The notes below the pieces were generated by a model that saw nothing but the letters and a program-made list of their open reading frames with translations, did no database searches and was not told where the DNA came from. Of a stretch of DNA of 64,000 bases, positions 10,881 to 22,765 are shown one piece after another (position 1 is the stretch's first letter; the number at the start of each line of letters is the position of its first letter). Source of the DNA: Juglans regia (lineage: Eukaryota; Streptophyta; Magnoliopsida; Fagales; Juglandaceae); assembly GCF_001411555.2 (NCBI RefSeq), contig NC_049907.1:32253734-32317733 (forward strand), given 5' to 3'. Made by a program: the position numbers and the translations under genes.

Positions 10881-13800
10881 TGTGACGCCCCCAAATTCCG
10901 CTTGGGATCGGACGGACATTTGAAGCGTCGAGACATACAACACAAGGTTACCTGCCCCCGTTCAAGACATATAAGATGCAATATTCCTAACATGCATATA
11001 GCATTATGCAATATTCGCAGCGGATAAATTTTTTTTTCTTCAGCAATACTATGCACCAAACTGAAATATCCCAAATACTTAAAACATTCTTCATACATAA
11101 TGACATACTCAAAAACTGATATCACAACACTAGTCCGAAATGGTTGTGATCAAAAGAGTGATGGAGATTGAACTCCACAAATACAAGTAGTAAACTGAGG
11201 TAACTACTGTACTAACACCTACATCGCATCGTCGCTTAGGTGACCGTTTCCAGTTGGTCGATTCCCGATTCTCCTTCAGATCCTGTAAAAGATCTACCAT
11301 TCGGGGGAATGGTAGTTGGGACTACCACAGTGAGATTTGATTACAAATCTCAGTAAGTTAACAGGAAACTTCCACACAGGTTAATGATGCATGCATGGCA
11401 GTAAAAGCATGAATGCATAATCAAATCGTAAGTAATCATAGCATAACTTGACATACAACATAACATAACCGGCATAACTTAAACTGAAACTGAAGCTTAG
11501 CATGAACGTGACTTGAAACATAACATGGACTTGAAACATAACATGAATGTGAACATGCATAATTTGAACTTGAACTTGAGCATGACATAACATAAATGTG
11601 AACTTGGAACATAACGTAAACGTGAACATAACATAACATGAACTTGGAATATAACGTGTCTCATGGGATTACCATGATTGCATGAACGTAAACTTGAACA
11701 TAACATAACGTGAAACATGACTTGAACGTGAAATGTATGAACTTGGAATCTTATTCAATAGACTTAATCATTAACGTGACCATATGGGTGCAACATAGGT
11801 CCCCTTGAGCCGTGTGTCCCTGTCGATTACCGCATCACATCACAGGTTTCTATACCAGCTGTGAGTGCATTAATACGTCCTCCACAGTTGTTGTGGCCCC
11901 ATACTTCATGCTCCACAGTTGTTGTGGCCCCATAACTTATTTGTTTGTGCCACACTTGCTGTGGACACATGTAACATAATGTGTGGCACCATCGGCGTTA
12001 GTGCCTGGCGCGCTCCGGTGACCAGCTAATTAGGCCTCATTCGCAACCTGTTGACTGTACTTTGTCAACCCAAGGAATTTCACACCTATTTAGACACTCC
12101 AGCGTGAACTAATGAGTTCTACTAGGATATTACCCCATCCTAGCGCTTAGGGTCGTGATTGACATGAATAACTTAATAGGCATACATGACATTTCGTAAC
12201 GTGACGTAACATGAACATGACATAAACGTGACATAAAAGACAGAAATCCTGACGTAGCGTAACGTGACATGAACGTAAAACGACAGACATGACATACTTG
12301 AAACATAAATATAATAGACAACATTTCATAACATGGCATACATGTAACAGGCAACATTTCGTAACATAGCGTACCATGTAACAGACAACATTTCTTAATA
12401 TGGCATAACCTGCGACAATGAATATTACCTGATATGAAATACATGTAATAGATGGCATACTTAACTTAACATGACATACTTGCAATGTATAGCAATACGT
12501 GACAGAATATCTTGTGAAACAGATGAATAATTCATGACAGAATAAATTATGTGTAACAGATAAATATGTAAAGACTTGGCATGACACATATGATAACATG
12601 CATACATACAATTTAGTTCCCTTACTTATCACTCATACACATTAAACTGATAGAAAGTTAAAAGCTAACTTACCTCGATCTTCGCGCTTCGAAACAAAAC
12701 TCAAGTGCGATCACGAGAAACTGAAAGTAGTGATTTTTAAAAATTAGAACTTAATCACTAACAATTAGGAATATGAAAAAATATCAACTTAGAGTAAAAT
12801 TACCATTTGACCCTCTACATGTGAGAAAATGACCATTTTACCCCTAACTTAAAGATGTTGCATCCTAACTCCAAAAATCAGCAAAATTTTACATACCTGA
12901 TGTAAATTTTGTCCTAAGCTCAAATATCAATTCAGAAAAATTTAAAACTAAATACAACCATTAAAACTCTATAGGGCCGAAACTTACATAGGCTATTTCC
13001 TTTGATTTTGTTGTAATTCTTTCAAATTTCAAAACTCATGATTAAACCAAAATTTTTCTTCTACTATACTCATAACATATTCCTAAGAATAATCATGTTT
13101 TGAATCATGAACAAAAGTCATCGAAATCACTAAAACCATACTTGAACTTTTTTTTGGTTTTTCTTCTAAGTTCAAAACAGAATTTTGTTTCTAACTTGTT
13201 TTGATCAACCTCTTGATCCATGACTTATAAAGAAGTGATCTTCAAACCAAAGCATCACATGGTTTAAAAAAGGTGTCCTAAAACAGATCCAAGCTTCAAA
13301 CTCAAGATCACATGGTTAAACATCACCCAAAACATAAATTTAGCCAAGAACATCATCACTTTGGCCTAACCAAATATCTGAATGCATAAAATTTCATATG
13401 TTCGAAACTAACATCAAATATCTTCAAAATAACATTCTAAAATGTATATAAGATGCTTAGGATCTTCCAATAAAAATATCAAAGCCATTGGAATAAGATT
13501 AAACCATAAAAGATTTAAACTTTCTCAAAACAGAAACTGTTTTCCTCTTCCAGTTTCTAAGTTTCTAGACCTAAGAAAATATTTCACCAAAACTTTTAAT
13601 CATGCAACAAATCCTCAACCAATAATCATATACACATGTTAACAGTACTCCATAAAAATTTCGGACCAAGATCTATTCATTAGCTTGGTCAAAAACTCCA
13701 AAATATAACACACTCTCCAGTTTATCGCCCAGAATGACCTTTCTGGGGTCTAAACAACTTTTGACCAATCAAATGATCTCCAAATGGAACGAATAAGTTA

Positions 13801-15203
13801 TCCACGTAAACTAGACTCCAAAAGAAAGAACTTTCATGAAGGAATCTTGGCGAGGAAACACTTACAAAAGCTTCGAAACAGGCATTCAAAAGAGGTATGA
13901 AAAACTGTCCGAGAGTGTCTTTTGTGTTCTATGAAGGAAAAGTGTAAAGGAGAGTTGCTTTTTCGTGGGAAGTGGACTGAAGAGCTTCTTACACAAGCTA
14001 TGGGAAGTGATATGACTGAAGGAATGGTTGAGTGTTGGCCTTTTCTTCTCATAAAAATCAGACCAAGATCTTTTCTCAAGGTGGAGTGTGAGAGTGAAAG
14101 AGTGAGGTGGCCCTTTTGCTTTGTCTTTCAAGAACCTTCTAGGCTCTTCTTGTACAGATCTGGCCAGCCAAGTGGGGGTACAAAACTTAGCCATGAAGCA
14201 ATCCTATGGTGACCAAATTCGTGGGCCTTAAAGGGCCTAAACCGAATGGGCCTAAAATTTGGGGTTTAAAGAGGGTTTGGGTTGCTATCAAGCCCAAATC
14301 CAATATCACTTGGCCCAATCAATTTTTCAAGGTTAACAAGGTTGAATAATGATGTTCTAACACAAATTTGAAGGATTAATAGCATGTGGAAGTGATTTAA
14401 TCAAGTGATTAAATACAATGCTAGAAATCGGATTAGAAAATATTTAGAGGCCAACTTTAGGGTTTTGGGGAAACCGTTTAGGGTTTCGATTTCAACCATG
14501 CTTTTGGGCTTTCGATTGGATTCCCACCATTTAGAATTTCACTAGGATTGAAAACCTCTTTGATCTGGCACAATTTGGTTGAGCAGATGAAACAAAGTTT
14601 TGCTTAAGCGACATGATCTCACACCTTCATTCCTTCAAATCCAACAAACGTTCCTTATGGTGCCAAGTGTCTAAAATTATTCACTAAGTGTGGCTAAGAT
14701 CTTGCCAAGTGTCCAAAAAAACTTCTCTAAACCAATTTGGACATTCCACACTGTGATTTCGAAACACTGCAATTGGTGCGCTTATCGAGGTTACTATTCA
14801 CTTCGAAAAAGTGAATCATAAACTTAGTACTAAAAATTCCTAAATATTCATATTAACCTTTGGTGAAAATCTTTTACCGAAATTTAACCTCGAAGTGCCC
14901 CTAAAAATAATTTCACAATTTCCAACAGACGTTTCGTCCGGAATTATGAAAATAGGATATTGTGCCATAAAATCCTAAATAATCCACTGAGTGTAATGGC
15001 GTAGACCATAATGCATTCTGACACTTCTAACCACCTCAAATAAATAAAACTCATATTTCTAGCAGCATAGTGAGTGATAACACTGACTATGTTGACAGAC
15101 TAAAACCTATGCAATAGGTCGATTCGTAAAAACTTATGGGATTTTCACGAGATTCCTAAAGTCAAAAGAAATTCCGCCAATGAATTTCTAGCGGGCTGTT
15201 ACA
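10881..15203 (-). mobile_element. 4.3-kb LTR (solo or orphaned), reverse orientation
   Basis: Bounded by TGTGACGCCCCC at 10881 and GGGCTGTTACA ending at 15203. It is the reverse-complement relative of the solo LTR at 30476-34775 along its whole length. Neither flank shows a primer site or polypurine tract, and the flanks (attta / ccaac) do not match, so its ends have probably recombined or decayed. It contains the conserved three-hairpin module (about 11290-11350), AT-rich short repeats of 'catgaacttgaacataac' type (11500-11720), and a roughly 37-bp repeat with 'acaacatttcgtaacat' (12310-12420). Open frames inside it look like by-products. Confidence 0.85.
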
Positions 15204-15456
15204 CCAACGGTGGCCATGGTGTCTCTCTTTTCGAATCCATCATTGCTCAGGTAGTGGGTTGTGCTTCTGCTCATGATGTTTGGCTATCATTGGAATCTAC
15301 TTATGCCTTTTCCTCTCAAGCCCATCCAATTGAAACCCAACTTTAGTTTGCCTCCCTTAAGAAAGGTTTCGATTCCATATCCATTAACTTTCAAAAAGCC
15401 AAAACTCTATATGAATGCCGACGTGACCAGCTAGTCTTGCTCGACCCAGATTTCAT
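15204..15456 (+). pseudogene. Copia gag fragment, plus strand
   Basis: The translation resembles the middle of plant Ty1/Copia gag (UBN2/Retrotran_gag type): AQVVGCASAHDVWLSLESTY followed by LKKGFDSISINFQKAKTLYE. It has a stop, no start and no end. It abuts the end of the 4.3-kb LTR on the left, and on the right an inverted gag N-terminus through a short palindrome at about 15445-15475. Confidence 0.7.
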
Positions 15457-15685
15457 ATTCTGGATCGGGTTAGGTGTCAAGTAGTTGGCGAGGTGGAGCT
15501 GGGCAAGAACCATCAACATATTTGAAGAGACGTTGGCCTTGCAGGTAGGGTACAAGTTGGACTTTCCACAATAGATAGTTTTTGAGAGTAAGTTTTACTG
15601 AGAGAATATGAGAGAAGTTAGGTAAGGGTAAAGAAGGAAGGGAGGAGGGGGAAGAAGAGGAGAGGGTGGCAGAGGAATCAGACAT
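15457..15685 (-). pseudogene. Copia gag N-terminus, minus strand
   Basis: Read leftward from ATG 15685, a Ser/Pro-rich start is followed by LSVKLTLKNYLLWKVQLVPY and RLFKYVDGS, the usual start of plant Copia gag, where the element binds its own RNA. It ends within about 75 codons. A primer site and probable LTR lie upstream (15732 on). The next gag segment is present in the opposite orientation (15204-15456), so the element is a rearranged remnant. Confidence 0.75.
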
Positions 15686-15731
15686 GGTGCCGTTTGGCAG
15701 GGGTAAAAGGTGGATGATGAGTCCTAGGTAT

Positions 15732-15743
15732 GCTTTGATACCA
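15732..15743 (-). other. Primer binding site of the Copia remnant
   Basis: On the minus strand TGGTATCAAAGC, one base off the initiator tRNA-Met site. It lies between the gag start and the presumed LTR. Confidence 0.7.
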
Positions 15744-16080
15744 TGCTAAACTCAGTGCTCCATTTGTATTATATGTTTTCATTACAATGTAATGAGGCAG
15801 AGCCTCTCAATATATATACACAGAATAAAAGAATATTCTCTAATGACAGGATGATTTTACAGCTAGCAAATATGTGTTTGTTACAACGGATGGTTTGTTA
15901 AGAGTATTCTGGAAGGCTGATGCTGCTGCGTATGTTGCATGGAATCTGCATGAGCTGCCATTAGATGCTGCTGTGTGTGTTGCTTGGAATCATTTGCATT
16001 AGCTACAAGTTGTGCACCGTGGTTTGCATGGATTGCATGGGATGCATCCCATCTCATTTCCTTTTCAAACATCATTCAAA
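15744..16080 (-). repeat. Probable Copia 5' LTR
   Basis: It directly adjoins the primer site, and on the minus strand it ends ...GAGTTTAGCA as LTRs end in CA. It holds AT-rich 'tatatata' at about 15810 and a run with repeated 'gctgctg..gttgcatgg' units (15918-15995). The outer boundary is a guess. Confidence 0.45.
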
Positions 16081-17343
16081 TATAAACACTTCCAAAAATC
16101 ATCCAGGTGTGTTGCATGAAGATGAATGTTTCGGTGGAATCTTCAATTTTTTTATTTATATTCCCCTATTTTCTCAGTAACCAAACTGGGGATGGGGAGA
16201 CACATGCGCATGAGGAGATTGAATCAGAGCAACGAATGTAGTGGACGAATAAAGTTGGGACTATACTCTTTCCTTTTGTTCCAAAGGTTGAGCTATACTA
16301 GTTTTTAGGTAAATATTGTTTTGTTATTAGGGTCTTGTTACATTTTATAGTTTTTCTGCATTTTAGCATTCTAGGCACATCCATTATGCTGCATGCTTTC
16401 CACGATGAAGAGGGAGAGGGGGTCATGTCTTGTACATGATGACAAGTGTACATTGGTGTCCTATATTGGTTGAAGGGTTACCCCTTTTTGATATTGGGTC
16501 TTGCTACGTGTACTTAAATAAAACTTAAGAAAAACGTACAACACGTGAGTGCAATTGACAAAGTGAAGTAAAAAGTAAGCGGAAAAGTAAGAAGTGGAAA
16601 GCAAACAAAAAGTTAAAAGTAACAGAAAATGAAAGAAACAAAAAAGTAAAAGAAACAAAAACGTACAAATAGAAACGTGAAAAAAATGTCATAACTCATC
16701 ATCCCACCCAGCAATGCCTCTTCTGACAAAGAAAATGAAGAAAAAATTTTAGCGAAGTAAAATTTCAAATTTCACTGGAAACATGACGAAAATGAAAAAA
16801 ACAAAATCAGGAAAATGAAATTTCAGATTTTCCTAATTTTTTAAAAGATGCTAAAATAGAATTATTAGGTTTGGTTATATCCTTATCAGAAAAAATGATT
16901 GGTAAGAAATTGGGTCAATTTTAAGAATCTATTATATTCAATAACGATAAAAAGAAATTACAGTTGAACCAGGTTCTTGTTTATACTCTAAAAGAAGTAG
17001 TCAACAGTATAATTGGAGCCTTTTAAAATTAATACATAACACACTAATAATAGCAGCAATCTGAATATTCAACACACAAAATCACCAAAAAAATTAGTTT
17101 AATTGTTGAATACATGACATCCTGATAATAACAGAACTTGAATCGTCAACAGACAAAGTCACCCAAAAATAAGTGCAATTGTTGACTACATGACACACTA
17201 ATAATTGTTGTAACGTCCACTCAGAATACATGGCATGGCAATTACATATCCAGTATTTTTCACTACATAACAAGGGCATCATTATGTATCCTAGTGTCCA
17301 TCACCTTGACTTTTGAAATCATGAGGTATCCAAGAAGAATGGA
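16081..17343. other. Intergenic, no gene seen
   Basis: AT-rich DNA. 16510-16700 is A-rich with repeated 'aaaagtaa' words. 17095-17215 repeats a roughly 70-bp motif around 'gcaattgttgactacatgaca'. Open frames here are short and without recognisable domains. Confidence 0.6.
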
Positions 17344-18072
17344 TTATCCATAATAATTGACTTCTACAAAAGGAGCAAAAGACACTTTATAAGCATTCGT
17401 CAAGTAGGTTGTGTCGAATGTAATTACGTCTCCAAAATATTCGTATGCAACTCTACTTTGTGCACATGCCCAAAACACATTTTTGAGACGACAATCATCA
17501 TCTACATCTATTACATAATAAAAACGATCATTCTTCTTTTGCATTCTCTCAAAGTACTTTCGAAGTGCTTCAGCACCTCTTTCACCAAGTTGAAGCTGCC
17601 TTGCTTTATCAATGTAATTGCGACAATATTTTCCTCCAAATGTAAGGTTCTCATACCCACCAGCTTCAAGTATCAAAGCCTTAAAATTTTTACTAACGCC
17701 TATACAAGCCTTGTCTAGATTTTCCAGCCTTCTTTTTGTAGTTGAATCGATTTTCTTGTTGCATTTAAAAAATCTAGATTTTTTTGGACTCAATACATGT
17801 GCATGTTCAAGCACAACAATATAAAGTACATATTTTCCAACAAGACAGAGAGTTGCATTAATCTTAGCCTTACATCCCACTCTCTCAATTGGTCTTGGCC
17901 TAAGTATTTTAATCTCCCATCATCTCCAGGTCTAAAGCTTTGTTTTGACACCATATTTTGTATAATATGATCTGACTTCATCTTCCGATGAAAAGGTCAT
18001 TCCAACCATTGGTTCTTCCATCTTTTCATTTTGTTCTGTGTTAGTATTTACATCACCACAATTACCATCCAT
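17344..18072 (-). pseudogene. FAR1/FHY3-related (FRS) gene fragment
   Basis: FAR1/FHY3 proteins are plant transcription factors derived from Mutator-type transposases. Reading leftward from the ATG at 18072, the start contains EEPMVGMTFSSEDEVRSYY, the beginning of the FAR1 DNA-binding domain, and then a stop. After at least two frame changes, a 178-codon open stretch (17880-17344) gives the end of that domain (GCKAKINATLCLVGKY, LEHAHVLSP) and the start of the MULE transposase-like domain (GDVITFDTTYLTNAYKVSFA). It ends where the catalytic domain should continue; the zinc finger is absent. Truncation plus frameshifts make it a pseudogene. It could be a gene copy or part of a decayed MULE. Confidence 0.85.
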
Positions 18073-19140
18073 GTTTATCACTTGTCAATGTTCAAGTTCT
18101 CTACATGACCAAATATTCAATATAAATATACTAGATCAAATAGAGCAATAGATCACAAACATACCAGAGATTTCAAATAGAGCAATAGATCACAAATTTT
18201 CAAGTGATAACATAAAAGAACAACCTTCCATACAATTAATAACATAAAAGAACAAAAAAAAAAAAATGCAACAATCTGCCAAAAGGTAATTAGTCTTTGA
18301 TAAAAATAAAATGCACAAGGGTTCATACCACTAATAATGTATAAAAATCCATAAGGTTCATACCCTATAGATTTGTTATTAAAAATTAACAATCACCAGC
18401 ACCAACACCAACAAGAACAACAATAGCATTGTCTAAATCAATTCAAATAAAACCCCACAAACAAAAACCCTCTTCCAGACTTGCTCAATTTAACAAATTA
18501 ATATAAATAAATGCCTAGACCATGAGAGAAAAAAAAAAATCTTACCATCGGTATATATGTTTTTGAGTTGAGAGATTGAAACCCAAAATGAGAAAAACAG
18601 ATTGTTCACGGACAACAATTTGTTGAAGAAAAGTATTGGGTTGGAGGCGATTGAAGAGGCGCACTGGTGGTTGCTCACTTCGTTTGCTTTTTAACTTTTC
18701 TATCACTTCATTTATTTTTATCCTTTTTCCGTTTGCTTCAAATTCCTTCACTTTTCCATTTCACTCGTTTGCTTCAAATCCCTTCACTTCTCTGTTTCAC
18801 TTAACCTTGTCATTTATTTCCTCTTTTGTCAGCTATCACGTGTAGGGTTTTAAGTGTACATTTTTTGAACGTTTTCTTCAAATACAAAAAGCATTTCTCT
18901 TTGATATTTGATTATTTTACCAACTTTTACTTTTTGTTGAATTTTCCTAATCTCATCCTGGAAATTTTTTAAGCTGCTTATCCTTTCTAGCTGAACTTAC
19001 ATGGCCTGCCAATTTAATCAAAAGGCATATGATCTTTAGGTATTCTTCTTGAAAATTCAATTATACTTTTCATTTACAAACACATCCATATATGTCTAAA
19101 CTATTGGCCATAAGATAACTTGTTTTTTGAAATCATGTAA
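18073..19140. other. Intergenic, no gene seen
   Basis: AT-rich DNA upstream of the FAR1-like fragment. 18640-18850 contains a pyrimidine-rich repeat of 'cgtttgcttcaaatcccttcac' type (about 40-bp unit, about 2.5 copies). No recognisable coding region. Confidence 0.55.
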
Positions 19141-19679
19141 TTCCCATCCTTGTTTGTGCAAACCGTCACTAAAGGCAGCCGATAAATTATATTACGTTCG
19201 AACATATATAAATTCACATTCGAATGGGCACTGGACATTCGAACATTAAGGCTACTTACGTGCCAAATTGTATATTAGTGATTCACGTTTGAATGTCAAT
19301 TGATTTAATATTAAAGTTGGATATTTCAAATTAAAAAAGATTGAGAATTGAAATTTAAAAATAGTAGATATATTAAATAATATTGTTCATTACATATAGT
19401 AAAAGTAAAGTACAAAATATGATAAAATTTTGTAAACAACACTCAAATCAACGTGTTGTTCACAAATGTACTGCAAAATTCCTCAATCAATGTCGAGACC
19501 TTCTCGTTTAGAATATCTACACAATGGGGAATCTCAGTGACAGTCTCCTCTATAGCCACGATCTGTCTGTCGATCTGTCGGTCGATACGCACAGTAAGAT
19601 CTAAGATCACAGCATCAACCCAAGCAGATCGCGCATCTCCCGCAAATGTACCCGTCGGCTGCTGACTAGTACTCCCAAT

Positions 19680-20233
19680 ATGGGAAGCAACAGTGGGCCC
19701 AGACTAGGTAGGAGGATCAAGATCTGCTACAAGGCCAGGCTGACGTCGAGCATGCCCCCTCCCCTGTCCAACCACTCCTCTGCCTGGGGTGGCACTCTTC
19801 GAACAAGTAATAGTCGGGTAATGATGACTTCATATGGGAGGTTGTCTGTGGAGACGATGCTCACCTCGTAACGGACCCTCTCAAAACTACACTGTGGTAA
19901 GTCGATGGGCTCTCCATGTGCCACTTATATCAGGAACTGTGAACGATTCTGACTGAATGTGGCCTTATGTGCCATAAGATCCAAGTTTGTTACAACAATA
20001 AGATGCAAGTTGTGGAAAAAAGGCAGCAGTTGTATCTGGTTGAATGAGTTCTTCTTATCAAGTTGCGTGCGGTCTCTCCCAGTGAGGATGTAGAAATCCT
20101 CTTCTCGGTTGTCATCCTCAGCCTCATGATCAGTACCCTCGACCTCTAAATGGTCTACATCTCTGGCTATAGATTCAATTGGGCTAGTAGATGATGCAGA
20201 TGTGCCTGCAGCTTGTGCAGATGTGCCTACCAC
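19680..20233 (-). pseudogene. Putative plant transposon protein (broken)
   Basis: The minus-strand frame 20233-19727 is open except for one TAA at about 19925. It carries an acidic start (HLEVEGTDHEAEDDNREED), then 'LMAHKATFSQNRSQFL', then IDLPQCSFERVRYEVS and LPYEVIITRLL. The pattern 'IDLP..LPYG.LLTRLF' is what I recall of the putative plant transposon protein domain (PF20167) common in plant repeats. It sits inside the palindrome-rich region. No function can be assigned. Confidence 0.5.
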
Positions 20234-20675
20234 TGCTGCATCCCCAGGCTGAGCATCTCATGTAGTCGATGTCTCAGCTATGCGACGGATCCCGAGTAGC
20301 TCAGCTATGACATCCATCGAAACCTCAAACTGACCAGCACGTACAATCACGGTGTGAGAGGATGCATCTTGACGTATAAAGCACATCTAATATAAAACTC
20401 ATGAACCATTGTGTGCAGATATTGCTCCAGCCTCTAGTAGTGAAGACGTTTCTGAGGCTCTTCTACTCTAATCTGAGCTCGTTAAACTCATTGATCAACA
20501 CTTCTCTTTCAGCCATAACCGTTCGAGCCCCAATCCGAGCAGTGTCCTGGCTAGTTCCTTCCCTCCCCCGTTTCCTAGTAGTCAAAAGATGAGTCATATC
20601 CTGAAAGAAATAAAGAAAACATATCAGTACTATAGATGCATATTATGTATTGTAATCTAAATTATTTAGGAAAAA

Positions 20676-21280
20676 CATTCGAATGTAAAATAATATACGT
20701 TCAAACGTTATCCTTCTACGTTCGAACATGTTAGGCTGCTTTACGTTCACACGTTAATTTGCTATAGGCTAAGCATTCGAACGTAAGATGAGTTACGTTT
20801 GAACGTGATGCTGGTAAACACACGTTCGAACTAAACCAAGTCTACGTTCGAATGATATTAATAAAATAAACAGAAAGTCATTACATTCGAAAGTACAAAA
20901 CAAATACGTTCGAACATGAGCAAGCTCTTGAACGTATTTATTAAGACGTTCGAGCATACATTAGCTATTCATTCGAACATTTCTGACATTTCTGGAAGCT
21001 GAAAGGTTTTACATTCAAACGTAGTCAAACACGTTCGAATGTGAAATAAACATTCCAACGTAAAAGACTAACGTTTGAACGTATGTGACGTTCACAAGTA
21101 TGAGAGATCTGATGTTCGACTGTTACAAACGTACGTTTGAATGTAAAATACACATTCACACATACTTTCATTATGTTTGAATGGTTCACACGCTACAGGA
21201 TTAACGTTCAAACGTGTTTGGCGTTCAAGAATTTGAAAGGTCTAACGTTCGAACATACGGGTGCAACGTCGAATGCTACG
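20676..21280. repeat. Cluster of about 25 TACGTTCGAACGTA-like palindromes
   Basis: About 25 variants occur in 600 bp, spaced irregularly at 15-35 bp, for example at 20716, 20841, 20904, 21027, 21068, 21202 and 21242. The consensus is its own reverse complement. Many copies carry C-to-T or G-to-A changes (acgtttgaacg, acattcgaatg), as decay of methylated CpG would give. Four more copies lie at 19190-19295. Confidence 0.85.
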
Positions 21281-21614
21281 ACACAGAAATGGTTGAGTCA
21301 ACTCAGTGATTCCCATACAAGTCAAACACAATGAAAATGACCAAAAGTCACCATAAAAATGAAGTATACACTACAACAAACCTTTTGGCCATTGGCCATT
21401 GACAACCTATGGTGGACAGAAAATCGAGAGAGTGCGACAATTTTGAGTTTTTTGGTTTTTGCTGAAATGTCGTTTCGCATTCAAATGGCAGCTTATATAC
21501 ACGTAACGTTCGTACGTCACTTAATTCCCAAGAGAGACATCTGAATGTTAATTTCTATAAATTCAAACATTCGTCACTTAATTCCCAAGACATTCGAACG
21601 TTTCTAGAATAAAT

Positions 21615-22480
21615 TTGTGCTAATTTATACTAAATAATATATTATTTATAATATAATATATAATAGTTGTTATATAATATATAATCTAAAAATATTATTA
21701 TTGATAATATAGTTGTTATATATTGTAAATATATTATCGATCAAGACTATTATTTATAATCTAATATAGTAATATACACTTTATTATATGTATACTATAC
21801 TATATAATATATAATATAATATATAATATATACATTACTATACTATATACATTATACTTTAGATTACTTTCATATATATTATATTTTCTATACTATAATA
21901 TATATACTATAATATATTATACTATATATATTATAATAAACTATATTTATACACTATGTGCTATTATATATACTATACTAGTCTAGTGTTGCTAATATAT
22001 TAGTAAAGTATAATTAACAACTAATAGTATATACTAATATATTATAAGCTAATAATATATGATATACTAATAACACTATCTACTAGTATATATGTTATAA
22101 TAGTACATAGTGCACTAGTATAGTATATATACTAGTGCATGGTACTATTATAGTGTATATACTAGTACATAATACTATTATAGTGTATATACTAGTACAT
22201 AGTGTACTACTATAGGGTATATACTAGTACATAGTGTACTAGTATACTATTATTATACTAGTATTATTAATATATTGTTGGGGTATATATAATATACTAA
22301 TATTACATGCTAATATATTATAGGCTACTAACTTATAATATACTATACATTGGTACATTATATACTATACATTACGATATATACTAGTAAATAATATATA
22401 ATACATACCCTATACTATATAATATATACATTACTATGTCATATATACATTACATTTTTGTTACTCGTACTTTACATGTT
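21615..22480. repeat. Extreme AT-rich block with a roughly 30-bp minisatellite
   Basis: Almost pure A/T, dominated by 'tata' words. At about 22080-22260 a 30-32 bp unit around 'tagtgtatatactagtac' repeats at least four times. No gene. Confidence 0.8.
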
Positions 22481-22765
22481 TAGTATGAAATTTCGGTGTC
22501 TTCCTCATTTGTTTTTCTGGAATACTATTCGCAGAGTGACAATCCCTCTCTATGAACATGTATACTTGGAGAATTATGGGGAGGTGCTGCCGAAATTTCT
22601 ACTAACGTGGAAAGTAGAAGCGTGACGAGATTTGTACAATATCGATGATATAATCTCGAATGGGATATGACCAACTACCTTTATCTAAAGAGTAGTGGGA
22701 ATTGGAGCATGTGATGCATGTGAAATTAGACTGTGCATCATACTAATTGATAGATATTTTTAGAA

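Larger units (their letters stand above)
19180..21610. mobile_element. DNA-transposon-like region with palindromic TACGTTCGAACGTA motifs
   Basis: Variants of TACGTTCGAACGTA lie at both sides (19190-19295 and 20676-21605) of a broken minus-strand coding region (19680-20592). Dense short repeats at both ends of a coding core resemble the subterminal repeats of CACTA elements, where the element's own protein binds. I could not find both terminal inverted repeats or a TSD, so the ends are approximate and the superfamily is inferred. Confidence 0.5.

Noticed and set aside
12130..12632. 161-codon minus-strand frame, Cys- and Tyr-rich
   Set aside because: Lies in the short-word repeats of the 4.3-kb LTR and is matched by similar frames in the other copy with different stops; no domain.
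13834..14212. Frames of about 100 codons on both strands near 14000
   Set aside because: LTR sequence; the homologous region in the other copy (31450-31750) is not open in the same way.
10876..15208. A TSD for the LTR at 10881-15203
   Set aside because: Flanks attta and ccaac do not match, even allowing one mismatch, so I do not claim a clean solo insertion.
21369..21390. Certain CACTA terminus
   Set aside because: Only one end-like motif was found, without a matching inverted end or 3-bp TSD, so it is kept as a low-confidence boundary only.
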